Positions 34,997-43,680 of a DNA stretch of 64,000 nucleotides are shown one piece after another; the stretch's first letter is position 1, and every line of letters starts with the position of its first letter. Under the pieces are notes generated by a model, which searched no databases, was not told the DNA's origin, and worked only from the letters and a program-made list of their open reading frames with translations. A program made the position numbers and the translations under genes. Source of the stretch: Blastocatellia bacterium (lineage in GTDB: Bacteria; Acidobacteriota; Blastocatellia; HR10; J050); assembly GCA_026985075.1 (NCBI GenBank), contig JALSQX010000067.1, positions 248,001 through 312,000 on the forward strand, read 5' to 3'.

Positions 34997-35026
34997 AGGG
35001 TAGGCCACGTCATCTGACGTTGTCAA
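34997..35026 (-). promoter_or_regulatory. Promoter of the secreted-protein cluster with a palindrome in the spacer
   Basis: Minus strand TTGACA (35026-35021), 18-base spacer, weak -10 TACCCT (35002-34997). The spacer contains ACGTCA-TC-TGACGT (35007-35020), a 14-base inverted repeat ending next to the -35, where a repressor would block RNA polymerase. About 100 bases of leader follow before 34887. Confidence 0.5.
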
Positions 35027-35073
35027 TGCCCGTGAAGGCCAAGTGCTCTCGGCTCACACGACGATGGTCGTGG

Positions 35074-36603
35074 TCACCCTTCACTCGATGCCTTTTCTCC
35101 AGAGGCGGTCGGTTGCCAGCGCAAGACCGGCTTACGCGCGGCAGTGACCTCATCCAGGCGCCCGATATGCGTCAAATGGGGAGCCGTTTTCAACACCTCG
35201 GGATGCTCTCGCGCTTCCCGGTCGATCTCCTTCATGGCGGTCACAAAGGCGTCGAGTTCCTCTCGGTCGACCGATTCAGTCGGCTCGACCATGAGGGCGC
35301 CAGGCACAATCAGTGGAAACGACATCGTCGGGGGATGAAACCCGTAATCGATGAGGCGCTTGGCGATGTCGACATTCTTGACGCCGTATTTCTCCTGCCG
35401 CCGACTGGAAAAGACGACTTCATGGAGACACGGCCCGTCGTAGGTGATCTCATACACATCGCGTAACCGGTGCGCCAGATAATTGGCGTTCAATACCGCT
35501 GCCTCGGCAATAGCCCGCAACCCCTCGGCTCCATTGGAGAGGATATAGGCCAACCCCCGAATGAGAACGCCGACATGCCCATAGAAAGCGCGTACGCGAC
35601 CGATCGACTGTGGGCGGTCGAAATCCAGATGGCAACGTCCATCGTCACCACGAACGATGCGCGGCAGAGGAAGAAAAGGTTCCAATGCCTCGGTGACCAT
35701 CAAAGGACCGGCGCCCGGCCCACCGCCGCCGTGTGGTGTGGAGAACGTCTTATGGATGTTCAGGTGTAACAGATCGACGCCCATATCGCCCGGTCGGGTC
35801 ACACCGAGCAGAGCGTTCATATTGGCGCCGTCCATATACACGAGCCCGCCCACCTCATGAATGATGGCGACGATCTCCAGAATGTTCTCTTCAAAGAGTC
35901 CCAGCGTATTGGGATTGGTGAGCATGAGCGCCGCCACATGCTCATCGGTGGCGCGACGGAGAGCGTCCAGATCGGTCAGTCCGCGCTCATTGGATTTCAC
36001 CGTCACGACCTCATATCCGCACAGGGCCGCACTGGCCGGATTCGTACCGTGCGCCGAATCGGGAACCAGGACCTTCCGGCGCGGATCGCCACGCGCCTCG
36101 TGACAGGCTCGAATGATCATCATGCCCGTCAATTCTCCGTGGGCCCCCGCCGCCGGCTGGAGCGTCCCGGCCGCCATCCCCGTGATCTCACACAGCAACT
36201 CTTCTAACTGCTTCAAGGCTTCCAAGCTCCCCTGGGACAATTCTTCCGGCGTGTACGGATGGTGTTCGGCGAACCCTTCGAACCGGGCCACGAGTTCGTT
36301 GATCTTGGGATTGTACTTCATCGTGCAGGACCCCAGGGGATAGAGTCCGGCATCGACGCCGTAGTTCCAACTGGAGAGGCGGGTGAAATGACGGACGACA
36401 TCCACCTCGCTCAACTCGGGCAATCCGGCCAGGTTGTCCTGACGTTGCCAGCGCTCGTCGATGAGATCCTCCAGTGGCGTCTCCGGTACATCGAGCGCGG
36501 GAAGGACGTAGGCTTTCCGACCCGGGCGGGATCGCTCAAAGAGTAAAGGCTCCTCACGGACGATGTGGGCGGGCGTCGTTTTCGCTCTCGATGCTCGATT
36601 CAT
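35074..36603 (-). CDS. gcvPB: Glycine dehydrogenase (decarboxylating) subunit 2
   Basis: A 509-residue P2 subunit of the split P-protein, the PLP half of glycine decarboxylase. PLP lysine lies in LLHLNIHKTFSTPHGGGGPG; other family blocks are GLYPLGSCTMKYNPKINE, PAAGAHGELTGMMIIRA, VPDSAHGTNPASAALCGYE, and EPTESVDREELD. Start ATG 36603 is 11 bases after the gcvPA stop; longer in-frame starts reach into gcvPA. Last gene of the gcvT-H-PA-PB operon, which breaks glycine to CO2, ammonia and methylene-tetrahydrofolate. Confidence 0.96.
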   Translation of the reverse strand: MNRASRAKTTPAHIVREEPLLFERSRPGRKAYVLPALDVPETPLEDLIDERWQRQDNLAGLPELSEVDVVRHFTRLSSWNYGVDAGLYPLGSCTMKYNPKINELVARFEGFAEHHPYTPEELSQGSLEALKQLEELLCEITGMAAGTLQPAAGAHGELTGMMIIRACHEARGDPRRKVLVPDSAHGTNPASAALCGYEVVTVKSNERGLTDLDALRRATDEHVAALMLTNPNTLGLFEENILEIVAIIHEVGGLVYMDGANMNALLGVTRPGDMGVDLLHLNIHKTFSTPHGGGGPGAGPLMVTEALEPFLPLPRIVRGDDGRCHLDFDRPQSIGRVRAFYGHVGVLIRGLAYILSNGAEGLRAIAEAAVLNANYLAHRLRDVYEITYDGPCLHEVVFSSRRQEKYGVKNVDIAKRLIDYGFHPPTMSFPLIVPGALMVEPTESVDREELDAFVTAMKEIDREAREHPEVLKTAPHLTHIGRLDEVTAARKPVLRWQPTASGEKASSEG

Positions 36604-36614
36604 GGAAAGCGCCT

Positions 36615-37955
36615 TCACAGCTCCGCCAGGGCGTCGACGAGACGATCGATCTCCTGGCGAGAATTCATCTCGGTCACGCAGATGAGCACACAATCATCAA
36701 GCTCCGGATACCAACGCTCCAGGGATACGCCGCCAAGAATATGCCGTTCTCGAAGTCGAGCGAGCGTCTCTGAAACTGGTCGACGCGTCCTGATCACAAA
36801 TTCATTGAACCGGGGTCCTGAGAACCGACAGGCGTAGCCGTTCAAGGCGGCGATGCGCCGGGCGGCATAGGCGGCCTTCTGCACATTCTGGATGGCCACC
36901 TCGCGCAAGCCCTGAGGTCCCATGGTAGCCAAGTAGATGGTCGCCATGAGCATGGCCAGTCCCTGGTTGGTGCAGATATTGGATGTGGCCTTTTCGCGTC
37001 GTATGTGCTGTTCGCGGGTGGCCAGCGTCAGGACGAATCCGCGTCGTCCCCGATTATCGAACGCCTGTCCGGCCAGTCGTCCGGGCATTTGCCGCACGTA
37101 CTTCTGTCGCGTGGCGAACAATCCGAGATAAGGACCGCCAAAACTCAACGGCACGCCCAGGCTCTGCCCTTCACCGACGACGATATCGGCGCCCTGCTCT
37201 CCCGGCGATCGCAGCACTCCCAGGCTGATGGGCTCGACGACGACGGCGATCATCAGCGCGCCGACCCGATGGGCGGCTTCGGCGGCCCTTTGGAGATCTT
37301 CGATGCCACCAAAAAAGTTCGGCGATTGAACGACCACGGCGCCCACCGATTCATCGACGGTCAGCGCCCGAGAATCGAGCTGACCGCTGGTCCGCTCATA
37401 GGGGACGGTCTGGAGTTGCAGCCCCAGCGTCTGGACATAGGTTCGCACGACCTCTCGATATTCTGGATGAACGGTCTCCGCTATCAGGATCTTGTGGCGA
37501 TGAGTGAGGCGCGCCGCCATGAGGACCGCCTCGGCCAGAGCTGTGGAGCCATCATACATGGAGGCGTTGGCCACTTCCATGCCAGTCAGTTGACAGAGCA
37601 TCGTTTGATACTCGAAGATGGCCTGAAGCGTCCCCTGTGCGATCTCCGGCTGATAGGGCGTATAGGCGGTGTAGAATTCGGATCGTGAGATAAGGGCGTC
37701 AATATGAGCGGGCCGGTAGTGACGATAGGCTCCAGCCCCGAGGAAGACGGCGTGCGTCTCCGCCGTCGCATTGCGCGAGGCCAACGCCTGCATGGTTTGG
37801 AGCAGCTCCATCTCCGACTGCGGAGGGGGAAGACGTAAAGGAACGCGACGTCGAAGCGAGGGGGGGATGGCACGAAACAGGTCGTCGATGGATGTCGCCC
37901 CGATGTCGCGGAGCATGGCGGCGCGCTCATCGGGAGAACTGGGAATATAGCGCAT
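36615..37955 (-). CDS. gcvPA: Glycine dehydrogenase (decarboxylating) subunit 1
   Basis: A 446-residue P1 subunit, structurally like P2 but without the PLP lysine; it completes the active site of the heterotetramer. Family blocks: MRYIPSSPDERAAML at the start, AGAYRHYRPAHIDALISRSEFYTAYTPYQPEIAQGTLQ, EYQTMLCQLTGMEVANASMYDG, and a C-terminal RHILGGVSLERWYPEL. Starts two bases after the gcvH stop. A split P-protein is typical of Gram-positives, Thermus and several deep phyla including Acidobacteriota. Confidence 0.95.
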   Translation of the reverse strand: MRYIPSSPDERAAMLRDIGATSIDDLFRAIPPSLRRRVPLRLPPPQSEMELLQTMQALASRNATAETHAVFLGAGAYRHYRPAHIDALISRSEFYTAYTPYQPEIAQGTLQAIFEYQTMLCQLTGMEVANASMYDGSTALAEAVLMAARLTHRHKILIAETVHPEYREVVRTYVQTLGLQLQTVPYERTSGQLDSRALTVDESVGAVVVQSPNFFGGIEDLQRAAEAAHRVGALMIAVVVEPISLGVLRSPGEQGADIVVGEGQSLGVPLSFGGPYLGLFATRQKYVRQMPGRLAGQAFDNRGRRGFVLTLATREQHIRREKATSNICTNQGLAMLMATIYLATMGPQGLREVAIQNVQKAAYAARRIAALNGYACRFSGPRFNEFVIRTRRPVSETLARLRERHILGGVSLERWYPELDDCVLICVTEMNSRQEIDRLVDALAEL

Positions 37956-37957
37956 CG

Positions 37958-38353
37958 TTATCCTTCGGTTTCTTCCTCGATGAAATCAGCGTACTCGGCC
38001 GGCGACAGGAGATCGGACGTCTCCTCCGGATCGGCCAGAGCGACTTTGATCATCCACCCCTCACCGTATGGATCTTGGTTGATGAGTTCGGGCGATTCGC
38101 TGAGTCCCTCGTTCACTTCGATGACCTCTCCGGCCATGGGCATGTAGAGCTCACTGACGGCCTTGACCGACTCTACATTGCCGAAGACCTCGCCCGCATC
38201 AAACCGATCGCCCACGTTGGGGAGCTCGACGTACACGACATCGCCGAGACTCTCTTGAGCATAGTCTGTGATCCCAACCACTCCGGTTGAATCTTCGATC
38301 CGGATCCATTCGTGCTCTCGAGTGTAGAGACAATCCTCTGGGATTTCAGGCAT
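37958..38353 (-). CDS. gcvH: Glycine cleavage system H protein
   Basis: A 131-residue lipoyl carrier moving the aminomethyl group between the P and T proteins. The lipoyl lysine is in ESVKAVSELYMP; flanking motifs YTREHEWIRIE, GITDYAQESLGDVVYVELP and the Pro-containing C-terminal turn are normal. ATG 38353 is six bases after GGAGGA; the ATG at 38359 touches the ribosome-binding site and is less likely. Confidence 0.96.
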   Translation of the reverse strand: MPEIPEDCLYTREHEWIRIEDSTGVVGITDYAQESLGDVVYVELPNVGDRFDAGEVFGNVESVKAVSELYMPMAGEVIEVNEGLSESPELINQDPYGEGWMIKVALADPEETSDLLSPAEYADFIEEETEG

Positions 38354-38371
38354 ATGCATTCCTCCGAGTCA

Positions 38372-39475
38372 TTATTTCTTCCGTTTATAAAACGGTGTCG
38401 GAACGACCTGAGCATCCACGGTGCGCTGACGTACGCGAATGTTGAACCGGGTCCCCACCGCTGTGTAGGCGATGGGGAGGTAGGTCAGCCCGATGTTCTT
38501 CCTCAGGAATGGCGCGTAGCTCCCCGAGGTGACGCGACTCACTTCCTGGTCATCGATGAGCACCGGATAGCCATCGCGGGCGGGCACGCGATCCAGCACC
38601 TCAAATCCCACCAATCGACGTTGAAGGCCCTCTTCTTTCTGTCGAAGTAATGCCTCGCGCCCGATGAACTCGCCCTTGTCGAATTTCACGATCCAGGCCA
38701 ACCCCGCTTCCAGAACGGTCGTCGATTCGTCAATATCATTCCCATACAGCATCATGCGAGCCTCCAGCCGCAACGTATTGCGCGCCGCCAGTCCACACGG
38801 TTTCAATCCAACTGGTTTGCCCGCTTCCAGCAATCGGTCCCAAACCCACTCGGCATTCATCTGGCGATCCATGGGCACGTAAAGCTCGAACCCATCCTCG
38901 CCCGTGTAGCCCGTCCGAGAGATGATCGTATGCGGGACGCCAGCCACCTCGCCCACGTCAAACCAATAGGTGCGAATGTGGTCCAGAGCGACATCGGTCA
39001 GCCCTTGGACGATATCTTCGGCTGCCGGCCCTTGAACGGCGATTTGAGCATACCGGCTGGTGACATCATATAACGTGACGTCTCGCCCCTGAACATGGTC
39101 GGAAATCCAGCGATAGTCCTTCTCCCGATTCGCCGCATTGACACAGAGGAAGAAGTGATCGTGGCTGAAGCGATAGACAGTCAGGTCATCGACGAACGTT
39201 CCCCGGGGTGTGGTGAGAGCCGAATACTGCACCTGATTATCGCGCAATCGGGCAGCATCATTGCAGGTGACCTGCTGAATGAGAGCCAGCGCGTCTGGAC
39301 CTCGAACCTCGATTCGGCCCATGTGACTCACATCGAACATGCCGGCCACCTCACGCACAGCGAGGTGTTCGGCGACGGCGCCCGTATAGTGCACCGGCAT
39401 CTCCCATCCACCAAACTGAATGAACCGGGCACCCAATGCGCGATGAACTTCATACAGTGGTGTCCGTTCGACCAT
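38372..39475 (-). CDS. gcvT: Aminomethyltransferase (glycine cleavage T protein)
   Basis: A 367-residue T protein releasing ammonia and passing methylene to tetrahydrofolate. Signatures: GGWEMPVHYTGAVAEHLAVRE, GMFDVSHMGRIEV, the folate-site Asp in VDDLTVYRFSHDHFFLCVNA, and SRTGYTGEDGFELYVP. The start at 39475 (MVERTPLYEVHR) has AGGTG five bases upstream. First gene of the operon; promoter and leader hairpin lie in the next ~75 bases. Fold and length are canonical, about 365 residues. Confidence 0.95.
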   Translation of the reverse strand: MVERTPLYEVHRALGARFIQFGGWEMPVHYTGAVAEHLAVREVAGMFDVSHMGRIEVRGPDALALIQQVTCNDAARLRDNQVQYSALTTPRGTFVDDLTVYRFSHDHFFLCVNAANREKDYRWISDHVQGRDVTLYDVTSRYAQIAVQGPAAEDIVQGLTDVALDHIRTYWFDVGEVAGVPHTIISRTGYTGEDGFELYVPMDRQMNAEWVWDRLLEAGKPVGLKPCGLAARNTLRLEARMMLYGNDIDESTTVLEAGLAWIVKFDKGEFIGREALLRQKEEGLQRRLVGFEVLDRVPARDGYPVLIDDQEVSRVTSGSYAPFLRKNIGLTYLPIAYTAVGTRFNIRVRQRTVDAQVVPTPFYKRKK

Positions 39476-39783
39476 GTTCACCTGCTCGTCAGCCACTCAA
39501 CCCACCATTTTCAGAGTGGCCAAACTAACACAGCCGGATGACTTCGTCAAGACTGAGGGGCGGCTTTCACCTGGGCCGACGACGGGACGTGATCGCGCGC
39601 CGCATCAAGGCGGATTGCCGGGTGTTTCACCACTCTTATCACATATCCACCAGATGACTTCGCCCCGCTCATACCGATTCCCCCTCAAGGCCTCCTCTCT
39701 GGAAGGTCGGCACGCGTTGACGACCGTCTCCACAACCGATTAGAATCAACCCATCATGACATCCTCATCGTCAGAGGGAGAGG
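39476..39783. other. Spacer with divergent promoters
   Basis: Leftward: TTGACG (39550-39545), 17 bases, TAGTTT (39527-39522) drives the gcv operon; its leader has a GCCACTC/GAGTGGC hairpin (39492-39520). Rightward: TTGACG (39717-39722), 18 bases, TAGAAT (39741-39746) drives the FG-GAP gene. No glycine-riboswitch pattern was seen in the ~45-base gcv leader. Confidence 0.5.
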
Positions 39784-41943
39784 ATGAAGATCACTACACT
39801 CTCAAACGGACTTCTTTGTGTTCTTTTCCTGGCTGCTTCTCCTCGATGGGAGGCATTGATTCCGGATTGCTCACCACACATGATGAGGATTCCCGTCGGC
39901 CAACAGCCGGAGTCGGTGATCGTCGCCGACCTGAACGGCGATGGACGCTCCGATCTCATCACCGCCAACGGAAGCTCGGACGATATCTCTGTGTTGTTGG
40001 CCGAGGACGGCTCATTCCAGGAACGTCGGTTTCCGGCCGGGAGCGGTCCTCGGACCGTAGCCGTTGGCGATGTCACCGGTGATGGGCATGTGGATGTGCT
40101 CACGGCTAACTTCCGTTCGCGAGATATCTCCGTTCTCGTTGGTCGGGGTGATGGGTCCTTCTTTCCCTCGAGCCGCATCTCCGTCAGCGACCGGCCCGTC
40201 TTCCTGACCCTGGCGGACCTGGACGACGATGGCGCCCTGGACATCATCATCGCCCACGGCGGCGAATTAGATCGCCGTGCGTCGACGATCGCGATCTTAC
40301 GGGGGAATGGCGATGGGAGCTTCGCCGCCGAACGGCGACTCGCCGTCGGCCAGGATCCGGCAGCCGTGGCGGTGGCTGATATCAATGGCGATGAGCTCCT
40401 GGATCTCATCGTCGCCGACGCTGGATCTGATGCGGTGTCGATTCTGCTCGGCCGGGGCGACGGCTCCTTTCGTCCGGGACGTGTCGTCTCCGCCGGCGAT
40501 CGGCCCGTTTCCGTGGCGGTGGCCGATGTGAACGGCGATGGTGCTGGCGATGTGATCGCCGCCAATGAGCTCTCTGGTGATCTCTCGGTGCTTCTCGGGC
40601 GCGGAGACGGTTCTTTTCAGAGGCCAAGACGCGTGCCCGTCGGCCTCAATCCCACCGACGTCATCGCCGATGATCTCAATGCCGACGGATGGCTCGATCT
40701 GGTCGCGGTCAATGCTGGATCGGACGATCTCTCCGTCCTCTTGGGTCGGGGCGATGGAACTTTCCACCCGGAGCAACGGTTCGTCGCTGGCGATAGCCCC
40801 TCGGCGGTGGCCGTCCTGGACGTCAATGCCGACGCCCGCCCAGATCTGATCACGGCCAACGCGGGATCGAATGACCTCGCCCTGCTGATCGGTTGCGGTG
40901 ATGGGCGATTCCGATCTCGCCGCCATTTCGCCGTCGGAGGGAACCCATTCGCCCTCGTGATTGAAGATCTCAACCGGGACGCCCGGCCCGACGCCATCGT
41001 GGCCAATGCGGGCACGGACGATATTTCCATCCTCCTGGCTGATGGGGACGGGACATTTGGCCAGCAGCGGCGCTGGGGAGCGGGTGACAGTCCGCTGCAG
41101 GTTTTGGCCGCCGATCTGAACGGCGATGACAACCCCGACCTCGTCACGGCGAACGTCGGTTCCGATGATGTCTCCGTCTTTCTGGGAATCGGTGACGGGG
41201 AGTTTCGTCCTCAGCGTCGCTTCTCCGCCGAGAAGACGCCCCGCTCGGTGGCCGCGGGCGATATTGATGGAGATGGCTGGCCGGATCTCGTCGTGGCCAA
41301 CGCCAGCATCAACAGAGTGACCATCCTTCGAGGCAATGGAGATGGGACATTCCGCCGCCAGCGATCGGTGGGAGTGGGTGAGACGCCTACTGCGGTCGCG
41401 CTCGGCGATCTGAACGGCGATGGTCTGCTGGATCTCATCGCGGTCAACGTCGGCTCTGATGATCTCTCTGTGTTGCCCGGTCGGTCCGATGGAACATTCG
41501 GTCCTCAGCGTCGCATTCCTGTGGGCCAGAATCCCGTCTCGATCCAACTCGCCGACGTGAACGTGGATGGCGTTGAGGATCTCGTCATCACCAATGCCGG
41601 ATCTGATGATCTGTCGATCCTTCTGGGTGCAGGGCACGGACTCTTTCGGCCTCAGCGACGCATACCCGTCGGTGATCGCCCCGCCTCGACGGCGGTGGGC
41701 GACCTCAATGGGGATGGCTCGCCCGATCTCGTTGTCGCCAACGAGTCATCCGATGATGTCTCCGTCCTCATAGGGAATGGAGATGGCTCCTTTGAACCGC
41801 AACGCCGCTATCCGGTGAGTGAAATGCCCCGTTCGGTAGCCATCGCCGATGTCAACGCCGATCATATACCGGACGTGATCGTTTTGAGCGGGGGCGCTGG
41901 AGCGGTGACCATTCTGCTCGGCCGGGGCGACGGCTCATTCTGA
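39784..41943 (+). CDS. Secreted FG-GAP/VCBS repeat protein, 14 repeats
   Basis: A 719-residue exported protein made almost entirely of FG-GAP (VCBS) repeats. A signal peptide (NGLLCVLFLAASP) is followed by fourteen units of about 49 residues, each with a calcium-type loop DLNGDGxxDL near its middle (e.g. DLNGDGRSDL, DVTGDGHVDV, DINGDELLDL), then LLGRGDGSF or a variant. Fourteen units would make two seven-bladed propellers. AGAGGGAGAGG stands right before ATG 39784. No enzyme domain or anchor is attached. Likely a cell-surface or secreted binding protein. Confidence 0.92.
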   Translation: MKITTLSNGLLCVLFLAASPRWEALIPDCSPHMMRIPVGQQPESVIVADLNGDGRSDLITANGSSDDISVLLAEDGSFQERRFPAGSGPRTVAVGDVTGDGHVDVLTANFRSRDISVLVGRGDGSFFPSSRISVSDRPVFLTLADLDDDGALDIIIAHGGELDRRASTIAILRGNGDGSFAAERRLAVGQDPAAVAVADINGDELLDLIVADAGSDAVSILLGRGDGSFRPGRVVSAGDRPVSVAVADVNGDGAGDVIAANELSGDLSVLLGRGDGSFQRPRRVPVGLNPTDVIADDLNADGWLDLVAVNAGSDDLSVLLGRGDGTFHPEQRFVAGDSPSAVAVLDVNADARPDLITANAGSNDLALLIGCGDGRFRSRRHFAVGGNPFALVIEDLNRDARPDAIVANAGTDDISILLADGDGTFGQQRRWGAGDSPLQVLAADLNGDDNPDLVTANVGSDDVSVFLGIGDGEFRPQRRFSAEKTPRSVAAGDIDGDGWPDLVVANASINRVTILRGNGDGTFRRQRSVGVGETPTAVALGDLNGDGLLDLIAVNVGSDDLSVLPGRSDGTFGPQRRIPVGQNPVSIQLADVNVDGVEDLVITNAGSDDLSILLGAGHGLFRPQRRIPVGDRPASTAVGDLNGDGSPDLVVANESSDDVSVLIGNGDGSFEPQRRYPVSEMPRSVAIADVNADHIPDVIVLSGGAGAVTILLGRGDGSF

Positions 41944-42082
41944 ACGGGCGTTCATGGAGGGGGCGCGGGCTATCCCCTTCTGAATTCGTCGCGGGCGAGC
42001 CGGTGCGAGATGAGGCCTTCCATCAATGGGGGGGTGATCGTCGGTCCGGACCGGCTGGGGAATCGAACGCCTTCTTCAGAAG

Positions 42083-42811
42083 CTATCCGCGCACATCCAT
42101 GCGGTCGACCATCAAGATCAATCGGGTGGGCACGGGATGGCCACCGGCCATCGCTGGACGAAACTGAAGCGCGCCCAGCGCCGTTCGGACGAGTTCCATC
42201 AACTGGGGTGTGCCAGCCGGCTCGACGAGTTGGATCAGCGAGGCGCGCCCATCAGCATGAATCATGGCGACGACGACGATAGGCGTGGTCTTCATTTCGG
42301 CCAGCGACACGCCCGATGACTGGGCTTTTCGAATACGCGGAAATGTGTACGATGGCGCTTCGAGGGAGGAGGAACTCAGCCCATTGATCCACTGGTATTG
42401 CGAGGCGCTCACCGTGATCATCGGGGCGCGAACGGAAACAGGGATTGAGGGGATGGGCTTCATTTGCCCGAGAATGGCTCCATAACACACGGCCGTAATC
42501 AAAAAGCTCGCCACGGCGGAGACGGGTCGGGCATGTGACATGACCCAGTTGGCCAATGTCGTCCATATCCCCGTTTGTGGCCTCTGCTGGAGTCGCGTGA
42601 CCGCGGCCACCGTCTCGGCAGCCAGCGTGGCGGGCGGCATGACCGGGGGCAACATCCCGAGCCGCCGGCTGACCTCATCGAGTTCACCAAGGTAAGCGCG
42701 ACAAGACGCACACCGACTCAGGTGCTGAAGAACATCACGGTGCTCCGGCGGCGTCAATTGGCGATCCAGGTAAGCGGAAGCCAATTTCTGACATTTTCGG
42801 CAATTCATCAT
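42083..42811 (-). CDS. Anti-sigma factor: zinc-finger, one membrane span, TonB-C-like periplasmic part
   Basis: A 242-residue protein encoded after the ECF sigma factor. The N-terminal MNCRKCQKLASAYLDRQL...HLSRCASC segment is a ZAS-type zinc finger (H-x3-C-x2-C) that holds the sigma factor. A membrane span near residues 95-115 (VSAVASFLITAVCYGAIL) follows. The extracytoplasmic end (VAMIHADGRASLIQLVEPAG, ALGALQFRPAMAGGHPVPTRLIL) resembles the C-terminal beta-alpha-beta domain of TonB-type proteins, which may sense a peptide or envelope signal. ATG 42811 is preceded by AGGAGAAGGA. It lies 138 bases after the sigma stop with a structured spacer between. Confidence 0.85.
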   Translation of the reverse strand: MMNCRKCQKLASAYLDRQLTPPEHRDVLQHLSRCASCRAYLGELDEVSRRLGMLPPVMPPATLAAETVAAVTRLQQRPQTGIWTTLANWVMSHARPVSAVASFLITAVCYGAILGQMKPIPSIPVSVRAPMITVSASQYQWINGLSSSSLEAPSYTFPRIRKAQSSGVSLAEMKTTPIVVVAMIHADGRASLIQLVEPAGTPQLMELVRTALGALQFRPAMAGGHPVPTRLILMVDRMDVRG

Positions 42812-42842
42812 ATTCCTTCTCCTCATCTTCCCCGGATGACTC

Positions 42843-42949
42843 ACCAGCTCCGGCTTAGCCCACCCACTGTGGGCGCGGAAGTTGCTGACCTATATTCAAA
42901 CATCTCGCCGGTTGACCCATCGGCGGTTAAACTGTAAGCCGGAGCTGGT
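42843..42949 (-). repeat. Structured spacer bounded by 15-bp inverted repeats, between sigma and anti-sigma genes
   Basis: ACCAGCTCCGGCTTA (42843-42857) and its perfect complement TAAGCCGGAGCTGGT (42935-42949) enclose 77 bases. Inside are two smaller inverted repeats on the minus strand, GCCCAC/GTGGGC and CGCCG/CGGCG, so the RNA could form a three-way junction. The right arm starts on the last base of the sigma stop codon. Confidence 0.7.
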
Positions 42950-43680
42950 CAATCATCCTCTGCGTCGCGATAGCCCCCGCAGAGCACCTGTCTCAATCTC
43001 TCACGACCTCGGGCGATCCGCGATTTCACCGTACCAACAGAGATCCGCAGGATATGGGCGATCTCCTCATAACTACATCCTTCGACATCGCGCAAGATCA
43101 CGGCGACGCGATAACTCGGTTTGACCTGCCGGAGAGCCCATTCCAAGTGTTGTTGCCGCTCGCGATCCAGTAACACCTGCTCGGAATTCGGCCGCGCATC
43201 GGGGAGCGTTTCGATGACGGCGCGCTGCTGACCATTGTGCGGTCCATCCAGGGAGATCGTGCGGTCGCGGGCGCGGCGCTGCCACCAGCGCCGGTGATTG
43301 GCCGCCTGCCGCAGAGCGATGCGATAGATCCAGGTTCTCAGACTCGCCTCGCCACGAAACTGGTCGATCTTCTGATAGACGCGCAGGAATGTCTCCTGAG
43401 CCAGATCACGCGCCTCTTCGGCATCACCAATCAACCGATAAAGGAGCCCATAGACGCTCGGTTGATAGTGAACTACTAGCCATTCGAAGGCCAATCGGTC
43501 CCCCTGGCGCACCCGTTCGATCCACTCTGCTTCACTGGCGGACGCTTCATCCGCGACAGTGAGGTTGTCATCGAGAATCCGTTCTGCGACAGCGACAGAC
43601 AGCATCTTGACTGCTCCTTCGACCATCGACCGATCAGCCTCTTCCGACGTTTCCTCCCAGCTATTAGACACCGATTCCAT
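42949..43680 (-). CDS. ECF RNA polymerase sigma factor (RpoE-like)
   Basis: A 243-residue extracytoplasmic-function sigma factor. After a ~45-residue N-terminal extension, region 2 spans FEWLVVHYQPSVYGLLYRLIGDAEEARDLAQETFLRVYQKI (core binding and -10 recognition) and RTWIYRIALRQAANHRR; region 4 has ALRQVKPSYRVAVILRDVEGCSYEEIAHILRISVGTVKSRIARGRERL (helix-turn-helix for the -35). Start ATG 43680 is supported by a -10 TAAAAT about 35 bases upstream. Paired with the downstream membrane anti-sigma factor. A classic GAAC-type autoregulated ECF promoter is not obvious upstream. Confidence 0.93.
   Translation of the reverse strand: MESVSNSWEETSEEADRSMVEGAVKMLSVAVAERILDDNLTVADEASASEAEWIERVRQGDRLAFEWLVVHYQPSVYGLLYRLIGDAEEARDLAQETFLRVYQKIDQFRGEASLRTWIYRIALRQAANHRRWWQRRARDRTISLDGPHNGQQRAVIETLPDARPNSEQVLLDRERQQHLEWALRQVKPSYRVAVILRDVEGCSYEEIAHILRISVGTVKSRIARGRERLRQVLCGGYRDAEDD

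Noticed and set aside
39476-39530. Possible glycine riboswitch upstream of gcvT
   Set aside because: The predicted leader is only about 45 bases, too short for a glycine aptamer, and no conserved core was seen.
40297-41637. 446-codon minus-strand open frame
   Set aside because: It is opposite the FG-GAP gene and simply mirrors its repeats; the plus strand has signal peptide, ribosome-binding site and domain pattern.
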